A stretch of 64,000 nt of DNA from Planctomyces sp. SH-PL62 (GCA_945893045.1 CAMDEA010000010.1:22705-86704), one strand, 5' to 3'; numbered from the stretch's first letter, positions 53,713 to 63,067 are shown. Notes: a model not told the origin generated them from the sequence alone. A program made the numbers and translations.

Positions 53713-54386
53713 GGTTGGTCTTTCTGTATGGCCGCGCTCTGCGGCTTGAGCGCCAAAACGTAACCGCGTCGACTGGGATGTTCGGTGTCGTAGGGTGCTC
53801 GCACGCGGACATCGACCCAGTCAAAACCCACCGTTCGCAGGGCGGCTTCGATTTGCTGGGGTTCAAAGAACGTGAAGTCCAAAACTGCGCTCGTTTCGAG
53901 AAAGTTTTCGGCGTGAATCACTTCTGTCCCGACATGAAACGACAGCAGGAGCACGCCATCGTCGCTCAGAACCCGGTGCATCTCCGTGAACGCCGGGACG
54001 AGCTGATCCGACGTCAAATGCACGATGCAGTAAAAGGCGAGAATGCCCGCGACCGACGAGGATTCCTGGCGGAGCGCGAAGAAGTCCCCCACCTCAAATC
54101 GCGATTGCGGAAACATCCGCGAGGCGATCGCGATCATGTTGGGCGAAAGATCGACTCCAGTCGCCGTCAGCCCCACGTCCGTCAGATACGCTGTCGTGTG
54201 ACCGGGACCACAACCCAAATCGAGCACCGGCCGCTCCGCACCGACGCAGTCGGCGAACCGCTTGAGCAACGCGCGATCGAACGGCTTGTGATCAAGTTCG
54301 TTGACGAACTTCCGCGCATACGCCTCGGAGGCGATGTCGTAAGCCATGCGGATTTGGTCGCGCGATGATGACATTTGGGTATTCAA
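53709..54386 (-). CDS. Class I SAM-dependent methyltransferase
   Basis: This gene encodes 225 aa. Motif I is VLDLGCGPGHTTAYL (about residue 54), with the acidic post-motif GVDLSPNMIAIASRMFP (about 77). LAFYCIVHLTSDQLVPAFTE (about 116) and EMHRVLSDDGVLLLSFH (about 135) complete a small-molecule-type methyltransferase 11/25 fold. No signal peptide is present. The substrate is unknown. It lies between the VWA protein and paralog 16, overlaps the latter by 4 bp, and is the only clearly cytosolic enzyme in the array besides the repressor, so it may modify a product linked to the cluster. Confidence 0.9.
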   Translation of the reverse strand: MNTQMSSSRDQIRMAYDIASEAYARKFVNELDHKPFDRALLKRFADCVGAERPVLDLGCGPGHTTAYLTDVGLTATGVDLSPNMIAIASRMFPQSRFEVGDFFALRQESSSVAGILAFYCIVHLTSDQLVPAFTEMHRVLSDDGVLLLSFHVGTEVIHAENFLETSAVLDFTFFEPQQIEAALRTVGFDWVDVRVRAPYDTEHPSRRGYVLALKPQSAAIQKDQP

Positions 54387-54392
54387 TAGAAG

Positions 54393-57164
54393 TCACGCCA
54401 ATCCCACGACGCGTCGCCAAATCCATTCAACGCTGAGCAGACCCAGCATCCACGTCCACAACAGCCAAGTGCTCCACAGCGGTGTCTTCTTCACGATTGG
54501 CGTGCCGACTTTCATCGGCACGTCGCGCAGCACTTCGGCCAATTGCTTCGAGTCGTTGATGACTTGCCCGCCGGAGTGTTTCGCGATGGACGCCAGCAGT
54601 TCGTGATTCGGGAACGGGTTTTGTTGCTCGAACGGATCGTGCAGAATCTGGATGTCGAGCGACGTGCTATCGACTTGAGTGAACTCTTCCATCGCCGTCA
54701 GTTCGACGCGCAGCGATTGACTCGCCGAGCCGACGGTCAGCGCGTCGGCGATCGGCAGTTCGAGCGCGAACGCCGGTTTGCCTCCGGCAGCGTCGGTGCG
54801 CGGCAGATCGAACTCTTCGCCCCACGCGATGAACGAGCCGGTCTCGCCGCTTTCGCGCGGCTTGCCGTCGGGCCAGCGGACGGGCGAGTAATTCGATTCG
54901 AGATCGTTCAGCGACGTCTGCGGCTCGATCATCGACGTGATCTTGTACGAGCCAGTTTGATTCGCGGCTTCATCGAATGCGGCAGCGGTCAGCGAGATCG
55001 TTTCGCCGGGTCGATAGAACTTCTTGTCAGCGGTCACGACGAGGCGACGACGACCGATCGACGAACTTTCGGTTAGCCAATAGATCGCATTCCGCCAAAA
55101 TTTCCCGCTGTACTTCGAGTCGCCACCGCCCCACTTGGTCAGGAAATCATTGGCCCAAGGGGGTGTGATCGGCATCGCCATCGCCATCGTGCGGCCACGT
55201 CCGTATTGACCAGCGACGATCGCCGGCTGGTTCGAGGCGTTGGCTTCGAGAGTCCCCGGCGAACGGGGGGCGTCAGCCCCCTGGTTGGAATTCGGTTTCG
55301 GTTTCGCCGTCGAATCACCAGGGGGCTGACGCCCCCCGTTCGCCTCGGCCGCTGGCTTCTTACCAATCAAATTCTTTTGCAACGAATCAAAGAAGCTCGG
55401 CGGCTTCACGGGCTTCGGTGCGACGGGCGGCGCGGCTCCGGCGGGGACATCGGCGGCGGCGAGGTTTGACATCGCCAACACGCGCGTCAGATTCGGCTTC
55501 ACGCCAGCCCAGCGATTGGCTCCGAAGAACGACGGGAACTGGCCGATGATGTCGCGGTTCTGCCGTTCGTCGGAGACGATCGTCCACAGCGGATGCGACA
55601 TTGCCTGCGGTTCGGCCAGCACACTGACTTGCGTGCCGGGGAGCCAATCGTTGTCGCCGCGCATCTCGATCGGCAGCATCGCGGCCAGCGGCGTGTCGTC
55701 CCAATCGCCCGCCGAGAAGCTGCGCTGACCACCGACCATCAACAGTCCGCCGCCGCGCTGGCCGATCCACTTGTCGAGCCATTCCAATTGCTGCTCGGTG
55801 AACGTGTTCGCCGCGACGTCACTGAGAATGATCGCATCAAACGCGGATAGCTCGGCCACGGTCTCCGGAAACCCGCGAGCCGTCACCACGCCACCCGCTT
55901 CCGCGACTCGCTGCAACCGCCCGCGACCATAGGGAGCCGCCAGCACGACGCATTCGATGTCCTCGTCCTCGGTCAGCGCCCGCTGCAAGTCGGAGTACGG
56001 GCCGCGAACCTCATAGCGTGTTCCGATCTGCACCGGTTGCAACGGCTGCGAACTTCCTTCGACATACAGCACGCGAATCTTCGTGCGATCAATTTGCACC
56101 TCAGCCTTGAACGAGTTGTTCGCCGTCGAGACTTCATCCGGCAGCGACGACACATTGAACTGCAACTTGCGCGTCTTCGTGTCCGTGCGAAACGACAAGC
56201 CCACCGATTGAAACCCATCATGCAACGTGACCGGCACCGACGGAGCCAAGTTGCGATCGGCCTCCCCTTCGACGCCGCTGGGCGCGACTAGCGTCACTTC
56301 ACACCGCCGCCCGTCGTAGCCGTAGCTTCTCAAGAAGACTTGCACCTCGACCTCGGCAAACCGCCTCGCGCGAGGCGACACAACACACGCGACGATCGCC
56401 ACGTCGCCACCCTTCGCGGTATCTCCGACCGGCACGACATGCACCGGTACATTGAGCTTCGCGAACTGCCTCGCCAGTTGCTCAACGCCCGATTCATCGC
56501 GAGCACGCCCATCCGAAAACAACACAATTCCAGCCGGAGGCCGCCGCCCAAACCGGCTCGGCACCTGCCGCAACGCCGTGAGCAACTGGGTATCCGAATC
56601 CGTCGGCGCAAGCAGTTTCTGCTTGGCCTTCGATGTGCCTGCCGCCGTCGAAGTCGATTCCGCCGCTTGAGCCACCGATGTCAGACTCAACGAGGTCGAA
56701 CTGTTCAACCCACGAAGATCAGTGGCCTTCCTCTCGGATTCCTGACTCTTGCCCCCTGGCCCCTGCTCGACCGCCGCCAACCGATGCCCAAAACGAAACA
56801 GTTTCACTTGCGCGTGAGCCTCATCGCGAGTCGCCTGATCCGCTTCGCGCATCAACCGCGTGGCGTGATCGAACCGAGTTTCCTGATCGCCCACCGCCAT
56901 GCTCTGCGACGAATCGAGCAGATAGAAAATATCCGGCCGATCAATCGGTCCCGGCGTTTGCGACACGTCCGACGGATTGAGCAGGATCAGCAGCAACGTC
57001 CCGACCGCCGCCGCTCGAATGCCGATCAGCCCCCAGCGCCGAGCGATTGCGGCGGGGGGTCCGCCCAGCCATCGCAGCAGGCCAAAACCAATCAACAGAG
57101 TCGCCGCCAGCATGCCAACAACGGCGGCAGTCAACGGTGTGAGTAGTTGCAACGAGGCCAACAT
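54393..57164 (-). CDS. Membrane protein with VWA domain and GATase1-like domain (BatA/YfaT-like)
   Basis: This gene encodes 923 aa. Two N-terminal helices (LTAAVVGMLAATLLIGFGLL; AAAVGTLLLILLN) are followed by a VWA domain with the MIDAS motif DSSQSM at residues 84-89 and a later VLFSDGRA. From about residue 360, IRVLYVEGSSQPLQPVQIGT and FDAIILSDVAANTFTEQQLE with QRGGGLLMVGGQRSFSAGDW mark a glutamine-amidotransferase-like fold without a clear catalytic Cys. A C-terminal helix ends the protein (LLWTWMLGLLSVEWIWRRVV). Such proteins accompany MoxR AAA+ ATPases. Residues about 607-635 come from an in-frame palindrome (55258-55344). Confidence 0.9.
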   Translation of the reverse strand: MLASLQLLTPLTAAVVGMLAATLLIGFGLLRWLGGPPAAIARRWGLIGIRAAAVGTLLLILLNPSDVSQTPGPIDRPDIFYLLDSSQSMAVGDQETRFDHATRLMREADQATRDEAHAQVKLFRFGHRLAAVEQGPGGKSQESERKATDLRGLNSSTSLSLTSVAQAAESTSTAAGTSKAKQKLLAPTDSDTQLLTALRQVPSRFGRRPPAGIVLFSDGRARDESGVEQLARQFAKLNVPVHVVPVGDTAKGGDVAIVACVVSPRARRFAEVEVQVFLRSYGYDGRRCEVTLVAPSGVEGEADRNLAPSVPVTLHDGFQSVGLSFRTDTKTRKLQFNVSSLPDEVSTANNSFKAEVQIDRTKIRVLYVEGSSQPLQPVQIGTRYEVRGPYSDLQRALTEDEDIECVVLAAPYGRGRLQRVAEAGGVVTARGFPETVAELSAFDAIILSDVAANTFTEQQLEWLDKWIGQRGGGLLMVGGQRSFSAGDWDDTPLAAMLPIEMRGDNDWLPGTQVSVLAEPQAMSHPLWTIVSDERQNRDIIGQFPSFFGANRWAGVKPNLTRVLAMSNLAAADVPAGAAPPVAPKPVKPPSFFDSLQKNLIGKKPAAEANGGRQPPGDSTAKPKPNSNQGADAPRSPGTLEANASNQPAIVAGQYGRGRTMAMAMPITPPWANDFLTKWGGGDSKYSGKFWRNAIYWLTESSSIGRRRLVVTADKKFYRPGETISLTAAAFDEAANQTGSYKITSMIEPQTSLNDLESNYSPVRWPDGKPRESGETGSFIAWGEEFDLPRTDAAGGKPAFALELPIADALTVGSASQSLRVELTAMEEFTQVDSTSLDIQILHDPFEQQNPFPNHELLASIAKHSGGQVINDSKQLAEVLRDVPMKVGTPIVKKTPLWSTWLLWTWMLGLLSVEWIWRRVVGLA
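55258..55344. repeat. Perfect palindromic element in the VWA gene
   Basis: Arms of 27 bp, GGCGAACGGGGGGCGTCAGC CCCCTGG (55258-55284) and the exact complement (55318-55344), flank a 33-nt loop. It is translated as A-N-G-G-R-Q-P-P-G ... G-A-D-A-P-R-S-P-G. Confidence 0.95.
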
Positions 57165-57201
57165 GGTGTGCGATCATCAGTCAGAGTTCAGAATTCAAAT
57201 G

Positions 57202-58029
57202 TCAGCGAGCCGCGGGATCAAATTTCCCGATGGCGGCTTCGACGTAGGGATCGGTCGGTGCTCGCGGATTCTTCCAGTAGCCTTCTACGCTCCAGATTTC
57301 TTGCTCGTTGAGGCTCACTGTCATTGGCGAGGACGTCATCTTGGCGAGGGTGAAATACCACCGTGCTTCGCGAGTCACTGAATCGCGGCGAGCTTCAATC
57401 ATCAGCAACAATTCGGGGTCAGTCGTCTCGGCGTAACCGAAGAGCGCTCCGTCGATGACGCCGGCTTTGTCGTCGTTCCAGCGATACAGCGGCTGCGAGA
57501 GCAACCGGCCTTCTTGCCACCCGCCGCGGCGTTCTTCACGAACTTGGAATTTTCGGGCGATCGCTCGGAACTGAGTCAGTCGTGCCGCTGTGGATTCCGC
57601 CGGCGCGGGAACATCCTTCAGCAACTCGGCCTTGCGGCTACACGATTTCGGCTGCCACACCACGGCTCCGTCGCGAGTCAGTCGCAGCGGCCCGTCTGAA
57701 AGCGATGTCAGTTCCCACCAGATCGTGCCGTTGTCCCGCAGTGAAGGACTCACCGCCGCGAGTGGCCGTTTGCCGTCCAGCCACAAGAACAACGCCCCTT
57801 CGCTAAACGCGGACGTCACCGGATTCGTGTATCGCAAGACTGGATTCTCGGATCGCGTCAGCCTCTTCGGCGGTTCGTCGCTTGTCTCCAACGACACATC
57901 GTCAACGACTCCCTTCATCAGTTCCAGCCGCTCGCGGCGGCCCTTCTCGACATCAGGAGACGGCTCGTCGGCGAACGACGAAGCAAACGTCAGCAGACAA
58001 ATCAGCGCGGCGACGATTGTTTTCATCAT
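57202..58029 (-). CDS. Array paralog 17: exported protein of the GTDPE family
   Basis: This gene encodes 275 aa from ATG at 58029 (M-M-K-T) with signal TIVAALICLLTFASSFA. Block 1 is NPVLRYTNPVTSAFSEGALF with DGKRPLAAV. HEF is replaced by WWELTSLSDGPL. VWQPKSCSRKAELLKDVPAP is the linker. Block 2 is EGRLLSQPLYRWNDDKAGVI and DGALFGYAETTDPELLLMIE, with TTDPE for GTDPE. It ends APTDPYVEAAIGKFDP. It follows paralog 18 after 49 bp and most resembles it at the C-terminus. Confidence 0.9.
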   Translation of the reverse strand: MMKTIVAALICLLTFASSFADEPSPDVEKGRRERLELMKGVVDDVSLETSDEPPKRLTRSENPVLRYTNPVTSAFSEGALFLWLDGKRPLAAVSPSLRDNGTIWWELTSLSDGPLRLTRDGAVVWQPKSCSRKAELLKDVPAPAESTAARLTQFRAIARKFQVREERRGGWQEGRLLSQPLYRWNDDKAGVIDGALFGYAETTDPELLLMIEARRDSVTREARWYFTLAKMTSSPMTVSLNEQEIWSVEGYWKNPRAPTDPYVEAAIGKFDPAAR

Positions 58030-58078
58030 TCTGCCCCCATCATTCTGCTGTCCCGCCGGCTCATTTGAGCCCCACACT

Positions 58079-58921
58079 TCACTTGGCAATCGCCGGCGGT
58101 TCTTCATCCTTCAGCCAATCATTCACATACGAGTCTCGAATCGCGGGAGGATCGGCCTCCTTTTGACTCCACACTTCTCGATCGTCGAGGCTGGCATAGA
58201 CCTCGGCTCCGGTCATCTGAGCGAAGCCGTAGGTCCAGACGGCCTGCTTCGTCGCGGCGTCGCGTTGAGCTTCCAACAACAACAGCACTTCCGGATTGGT
58301 GCCGTTCGCGAATGCGAAGACCGCGCCGTCGATCACGCCGGTCTGTTCGTCGGCGTAGCGATACAGCGGAGTCGACAGCGCCCGCAGTTCGAGTCGACCG
58401 TCGGTTCCCTCCTTCTCGTGCGCCGCGAACCGTTGGCGAATCTGCCGAGCCTGCGCGAGCCGCAGCGCGGGCTTCTCGGCCGGCGTCAAATCTCCGGGAA
58501 CAGGTTTGCGGATCACGCCTGGTTGTTTGGCCTGCCACTTCCAATCGCCGCCGCGAGCCACACCAATTTTGGAGTTCGACAACGAGACGATCTCGAACAA
58601 CCAACGCGGACCGCGCGGCGAGTTCGGATAGAACTCGACCGCCATCAACGCAGAGGGAAGCTCACGCTCGGTCCACAGCCACAGCGTCGATTCATGATTC
58701 CGCCGCGTCGAATCGTTGTATTTCAACAGCGGGTTCGACATGAGTTTCGACATCACTGGCTTCGCCCCCAACGCGGCCTCGACTTCAAATTTCTCGGCGA
58801 TGCTCTTCATACGATTGAGTTGCGAGGCACGATAGGCTTCGTCCGCTTTCTCATCACTCAGAGTGACACCAACCATTGCGGCGAGGATCAGTCCGATGGC
58901 ATTGCAAAGCAGATTCTTCAT
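58079..58921 (-). CDS. Array paralog 18: exported protein of the GTDPE family (first array copy)
   Basis: This gene encodes 280 aa with signal LLCNAIGLILAAMVGVTLS. Its ATG overlaps the stop of the coiled-coil gene (ATGA). Block 1 is divergent (NPLLKYNDSTRRNHESTLWL, ERELPSALMA). FEIVSLSNSKIGV stands at the HEF position. Block 2 is ELRALSTPLYRYADEQTGVI and DGAVFAFANGTNPEVLLLLE, near consensus. VWSQKEADPPAIRDSYVNDW ends the protein. It links the array to the upstream VWA/DUF4175 genes. Confidence 0.92.
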   Translation of the reverse strand: MKNLLCNAIGLILAAMVGVTLSDEKADEAYRASQLNRMKSIAEKFEVEAALGAKPVMSKLMSNPLLKYNDSTRRNHESTLWLWTERELPSALMAVEFYPNSPRGPRWLFEIVSLSNSKIGVARGGDWKWQAKQPGVIRKPVPGDLTPAEKPALRLAQARQIRQRFAAHEKEGTDGRLELRALSTPLYRYADEQTGVIDGAVFAFANGTNPEVLLLLEAQRDAATKQAVWTYGFAQMTGAEVYASLDDREVWSQKEADPPAIRDSYVNDWLKDEEPPAIAK

Positions 58922-60516
58922 TTCGACTTCGCCTTTGTTTCGGATTTCGGGTTTCGGATTTCGGGTTTCTTCCCGCCGCTTTCTTTCGACAGCACTTGGT
59001 AATACCGCTCGACGAGGTCTTGATACTTCGGCGGCGTGGCATCGTCGGTCGCGGAGGCGATATCGCCGAGCAGCAGGTTTTGAATGCGGGCCTGCACCTC
59101 TTCTTGCACGCGAATGAGGTTGACCGCGTAGCCATCGGGCGAGGCGTAGCGGTCATTGACTAAGCCCCAATTGAACGTGTTGCGTTGACCGTTCACTCCC
59201 AACCCCGCCTTCTTCATCTCTTCGAGCAAGTCGTCGCGCACGCGATCGCTGATCCCCAGCTTCTCGGCCTGATCAAGCAACTCACGAGCCTCACGATGCC
59301 ACGCGGCGATTTGAGCCTGCGTCTCCAAGTTCTCCAGTTTCTCGCGCAGATCGGCCAACGCCTGTTCGAGCTTTCGCAACTCCTCGGCCTGCGGAGCGAC
59401 GATCGCGCGGTACGCGGCATCCAACCGCTGCGCCGTGATCTCCAAACGATCGGCCAAGTCCAGCGATGCCAGCCGTGCGTCATCCAGTTTGTCCGACCGA
59501 ATCTGATCGGCCGCCTGCGGCATCGCCTCGATCGCCTTGAGCAGATCGGTCTCTTTGAGAATCGCTTCGAGCTTCGCGACCGCTTCCTTGTCCGTCGGAT
59601 CGGTCGATTGCGAGATCGCCCGCAAGACATCCTTCAACGTCTCACCCGTCTTCGCGAGTTGCTCCGCGCGACGAGCCAACGCCTCACGGCGCTCCTCGGC
59701 CGTAAGCGATTTGTCTCTTCGCGAACCGCCCGTTTCGTTCGCGCGATCGTCCTTGTTCTTGTCGTCCCCTTCACCGCCGCCATCTTGCATCGGGTCTTTG
59801 GGATCGTCTTTGCCTTTCTCCTTCTTCTTTCCGCCCGCGCCCGACCCATCGCGCGGTTCTGAATGAGGATCGGCCCCGCCGTCTCCGTCTTTCTTTTCGT
59901 TTTTGCCTTGGTCTTCACCGCCGCCGTCCTTGATCGGGTCTTTGGCGTCATCTCCGTCCTTCTCCTCCTTCTTTTGCCCGGCCGCTGATCCCTGACCCTG
60001 CTTCGCCGGCTTGACCTGAGATTTCGGATCGACCTTGCCCTGACCTCCGCCCGTCGGATTCATCACGCCGGGAAACTGCTGAGCGAACACTCGTTCCATC
60101 TTGGCCAATTGATTCGCGAGGTTCCGAGCCGCCGCGACTCGCTGCGGCGTCTCTTCGGCGAGCAACGCTTCAAGCTGCTTGATGATCTCCTGGAACATCT
60201 CGGCCGTCTGCTGAGCCTCCGCCCGCGCCCCCTTCGAGTCTCCCTTATCGAGCGCCGTGGAAACCGACTCCGCTGTCTTCGCCGCTTCGGTGATGCGCGT
60301 CTTCGAGAGTTCTGACGCACGTTTCAGCTTGGTGAGAATGCGTTCGATGTCCCGCGCCTCCAGCGACACATCGAGCTGCTTGTCGCGCAGCTCGTTGCGC
60401 GTCGGCTTGGCCGGAGCTGCGGGTTCCGGCTGAGCTTCGTCTTGAGCTAGAATGGTCCCGGCCAGCGTGATCGCGCACGCGCACGCCAATCCGAACTGTC
60501 GAGAATACGTCTTCAT
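58918..60516 (-). CDS. Secreted coiled-coil protein with a Lys/Asp/Gly-rich low-complexity middle
   Basis: This gene encodes 532 aa. The signal peptide spans residues 1-25 (MKTYSRQFGLACACAITLAG). Residues about 35-160 and 270-470 are long helices with heptads (LAKMERVFAQQFPGVM; LEQALADLREKLENLETQAQ). Residues about 165-270 are a charged repeat-like region rich in K, D, E and G (KDPIKDGGGEDQGKNEKKDG and PKDPMQDGGGEGDDKNKDD are near-duplicates). The C-terminus has PPKYQDLVERYYQVLSKE, seen in planctomycete proteins beside DUF4175 genes. It is probably a periplasmic structural partner of the next-upstream gene product. Confidence 0.85.
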   Translation of the reverse strand: MKTYSRQFGLACACAITLAGTILAQDEAQPEPAAPAKPTRNELRDKQLDVSLEARDIERILTKLKRASELSKTRITEAAKTAESVSTALDKGDSKGARAEAQQTAEMFQEIIKQLEALLAEETPQRVAAARNLANQLAKMERVFAQQFPGVMNPTGGGQGKVDPKSQVKPAKQGQGSAAGQKKEEKDGDDAKDPIKDGGGEDQGKNEKKDGDGGADPHSEPRDGSGAGGKKKEKGKDDPKDPMQDGGGEGDDKNKDDRANETGGSRRDKSLTAEERREALARRAEQLAKTGETLKDVLRAISQSTDPTDKEAVAKLEAILKETDLLKAIEAMPQAADQIRSDKLDDARLASLDLADRLEITAQRLDAAYRAIVAPQAEELRKLEQALADLREKLENLETQAQIAAWHREARELLDQAEKLGISDRVRDDLLEEMKKAGLGVNGQRNTFNWGLVNDRYASPDGYAVNLIRVQEEVQARIQNLLLGDIASATDDATPPKYQDLVERYYQVLSKESGGKKPEIRNPKSETKAKSK

Positions 60517-60537
60517 GATTTGTCTCCCATTGCTTCA

Positions 60538-60602
60538 CTAACCCGACGCGCCAGCGAGGGCGAACGTCGAACGACTCCCCCCCTCGCTAACGCTTCGGGT
60601 TA
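60538..60602. repeat. Palindromic element after the DUF4175-like gene
   Basis: CTAACCCGACGCGCCAGCGA GGG at 60538-60560 is inverted at 60580-60602 with about three mismatches. The loop is 19 nt. The right arm ends in the TAA stop codon (minus strand) of the DUF4175-like gene. Confidence 0.85.
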
Positions 60603-62927
60603 CTTGTCCTCGGGCTTTTGATCTTTGACCTCTGACTTCTCTCCGTCTTCTTCCAGCGCTCCGGCAACGGTCGTTTCCTGGCTGACTAATTCTTCGAGCC
60701 GCCGGATCAATTCGCGGGCTTCCTCTTTGTCCGTCTTCGGTCGGCGCAGCTTTTGAGCTTGCTGTCGATCAAACGCTCGCAGCGCGGCGAGCCGCGCGGC
60801 GTCCGGGTTCTTGCGAATGAATTCGAGCGTGCGATCGCGCTGCTCAATGAGCGCCTTGAGCGCGTCCTTCATTTGCAGCGTCGCATTCTCCCACTTGCCG
60901 ACCGACAGCGAATCGACCGCCGCCAGCATCGCCGCTTCCGCTTGATAAAACAGCTCGGTGTCATCGAAGCCGCGAGACTCTAAGCCTTGAGCCGTGTCGC
61001 GCACGTTCTTCGCCAGCTCCGTCTCGAACTGCATCAACTGATCGAGCGTCGTCGCATCCGGCTTTCGTCCAGCGACGGCCCGCTTCTCAATCTGCATCGT
61101 GCGGTTGAGTCCGAAACGCTGTTTCTGAATCAATTCCTCCAACGATTTCAAACCTTGGCCCATGTTCATGCCGTTCATCGGGTCGGGATCAACGACTTGG
61201 TACGACCGCTTGAACGGGCGGATGTCGATGAATTGCATGTCGGTTTCGGTGCGTTGCGGATTGTCCGGCCGATTGTCCTCGGCGAACCCGAAGTACATCA
61301 CGCTGTCCTTCTGCGTGAGTTCAAACACCTCCAGCGGCAGCACCTTTTCCAACGCGGCCTGAGTGGTCGGCGAGACCTTTCCCTCCGTCGCCACTTCATT
61401 AGCCGCTGCCGCGACGACCTCGAAGTCCTGCGCGATCAGCGGGATGGCTTGCTCGTTGTTGATCTGAAAGATGACTCCCGCCTTCGTCAGTCCGTAGTCA
61501 TCTCGCACGCGAATGCGCATCGGCAATTCGGCCAGCGTGTGAACTTCGACGGCGTCTCTCGGCTCCTCGAACGAAACTTGCGGCGGCTGATCCTCACGCA
61601 CGCGAATGCGGTACTTGTTCTCCGGCAACCGAGTCCCGTCCTCCGCCTCTGCCACGATGCTGTAGTTACGGTCTTCATTGAGTGTCAACGTAGCTGTCAC
61701 GCTCCGCGTGACGAGCCGATCACCTGCACGCACGGTTTCGTTCGAAGCATTCGCCGCAGTCCCGCGCGTGTTCCCGTTCGGCTCATCACGCGGAGCGTGA
61801 TGGCTACTTAGCGGCACAACCTCCGGCTCGTTTTTGTCCTCGTCATCGCGCGGTTGCTTGCGAGGCGCGATGACCAGCGCCGCCGACTTCACCGGCTTGT
61901 CGAACGTGATCGCGAAGTTGGCAACCGTCCCCTGCAACACGCTGAGATTCGCATCCAACGACGCGCTTGTCGGCTGTCCGGTGTACGACGGCGGCGTGAG
62001 ATCGACCTTGACCTCTTCGATCCGCAAAGGCCGGCGAATGTCGATGCGATAAGTTGGACTCGCCAACTCGCCAGCAGTCACGCGGTATTCAACGGGTTTC
62101 GTCAGCCGATCCAACTTCGCGACAAAACCAAGTCGCGGCCGCGGTGAAGCAACTTCACTCGCAGACGCCGTTGCATTGCTTTCCCCTAACCCCTCCTCCA
62201 GCTTCCGCTCCGTCCATTCCGCATCCGCCTGACCGGCCGCGCGAGTGAACAAGACGACTTCGCGATTCGTCCGACCGATGAGCGCGACGTCGATCCGCGT
62301 GCCGCCACCTTCATCGACCGTTTGATGGCCCGGCAGCACTTCGAGCTGCCGATAGGCTTGCTCTTGCAACACCGCACGTTTGGTTGCGTTGCGCCATTGC
62401 CAATCGACGGTTGCCGCGCCGGCCAACAGGACGACTCCCGCCGCGAGACCGCACGTGATCCACCACAGCTTCTTCGATGGAACAACGTCTTCGATCGTCA
62501 GCGGCAAGGCGCGTTGATGAGTCTGCTCGGCAAGTGCCGCTACCAACGTCGTCGCGATACCTTCGGACTCCACTTGCTCGACCTGCATGGCTCCGAACTG
62601 CACCGTAGTCCGCACCGATTGGCCGAGTTCTGGAAACGCGGCCTCGATCTCCGCCGCCGTTGTCGGCTGATTCCACCGCCGCATCGTTCGCCACAACGAG
62701 TTCACCGCAAACGCCAGCACGGCCAAAACCATCGTTCCCAGCGCGATCGCTCGCGCGGTGCGATCGAGTTCCCAGGCGTAATCGGCGGCGGCGATGATCC
62801 CCCAGCCAACCACCGCCAGCAGCAACGAACTCGCCGCGACTTGTCCAAGCTGCGTGCGTCGTTTCCGAGACCAAACCAAATGAAAGCGATTGAGGAATGC
62901 GGCTTCGCGAGTGGTTGTGTTATTCAT
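60600..62927 (-). CDS. DUF4175-like membrane protein
   Basis: This gene encodes 775 aa. It has two helices near residues 29-48 and 57-73 (AIALGTMVLAVLAFAVNSLW), a third near 157-172, then extracytoplasmic beta-rich Ig-like modules (EEVKVDLTPPSYTGQPTSAS; RVREDQPPQVSFEEPRDAVE) and a helical C-terminal third (LIQKQRFGLNRTMQIEKRAV). FIDIRPFKRSYQVVD near 555 is typical of the DUF4175 family in MoxR-VWA gene clusters. The role is not established; an envelope stress or assembly function is plausible. An in-frame palindrome (61690-61807) encodes about residues 373-412. Confidence 0.88.
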   Translation of the reverse strand: MNNTTTREAAFLNRFHLVWSRKRRTQLGQVAASSLLLAVVGWGIIAAADYAWELDRTARAIALGTMVLAVLAFAVNSLWRTMRRWNQPTTAAEIEAAFPELGQSVRTTVQFGAMQVEQVESEGIATTLVAALAEQTHQRALPLTIEDVVPSKKLWWITCGLAAGVVLLAGAATVDWQWRNATKRAVLQEQAYRQLEVLPGHQTVDEGGGTRIDVALIGRTNREVVLFTRAAGQADAEWTERKLEEGLGESNATASASEVASPRPRLGFVAKLDRLTKPVEYRVTAGELASPTYRIDIRRPLRIEEVKVDLTPPSYTGQPTSASLDANLSVLQGTVANFAITFDKPVKSAALVIAPRKQPRDDEDKNEPEVVPLSSHHAPRDEPNGNTRGTAANASNETVRAGDRLVTRSVTATLTLNEDRNYSIVAEAEDGTRLPENKYRIRVREDQPPQVSFEEPRDAVEVHTLAELPMRIRVRDDYGLTKAGVIFQINNEQAIPLIAQDFEVVAAAANEVATEGKVSPTTQAALEKVLPLEVFELTQKDSVMYFGFAEDNRPDNPQRTETDMQFIDIRPFKRSYQVVDPDPMNGMNMGQGLKSLEELIQKQRFGLNRTMQIEKRAVAGRKPDATTLDQLMQFETELAKNVRDTAQGLESRGFDDTELFYQAEAAMLAAVDSLSVGKWENATLQMKDALKALIEQRDRTLEFIRKNPDAARLAALRAFDRQQAQKLRRPKTDKEEARELIRRLEELVSQETTVAGALEEDGEKSEVKDQKPEDK
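61690..61807. repeat. Palindromic element in the DUF4175-like gene
   Basis: GTAGCTGTCACGCTCCGCGT onward (61690-61719) is inverted at 61778-61807 with three mismatches over 30 bp. The 58-nt loop is translated in frame. Confidence 0.85.
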
Positions 62928-62980
62928 AATTCTCTCCGATCAATCCGGTCGCTGAGCAGCGCCGCGTCCTCACGAGCAGG

Positions 62981-63067
62981 AAAAACGGTATGACAGCAGT
63001 CGGCCAACGGCGGTCGGCGTCCGGCCGGAAGCCGCAGGCCGATCGCCGACAGCCGGGATACCGTTTT
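62981..63067. repeat. Imperfect palindrome between two genes
   Basis: AAAAACGGTATGACAGCAGT CGGC on the left and its near-complement ending CGGGATACCGTTTTT on the right pair at about 19 of 24 positions. Inside are further GGCCGGAAGCC-type palindromes. The rest of 62928-63099 is featureless. Confidence 0.7.
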
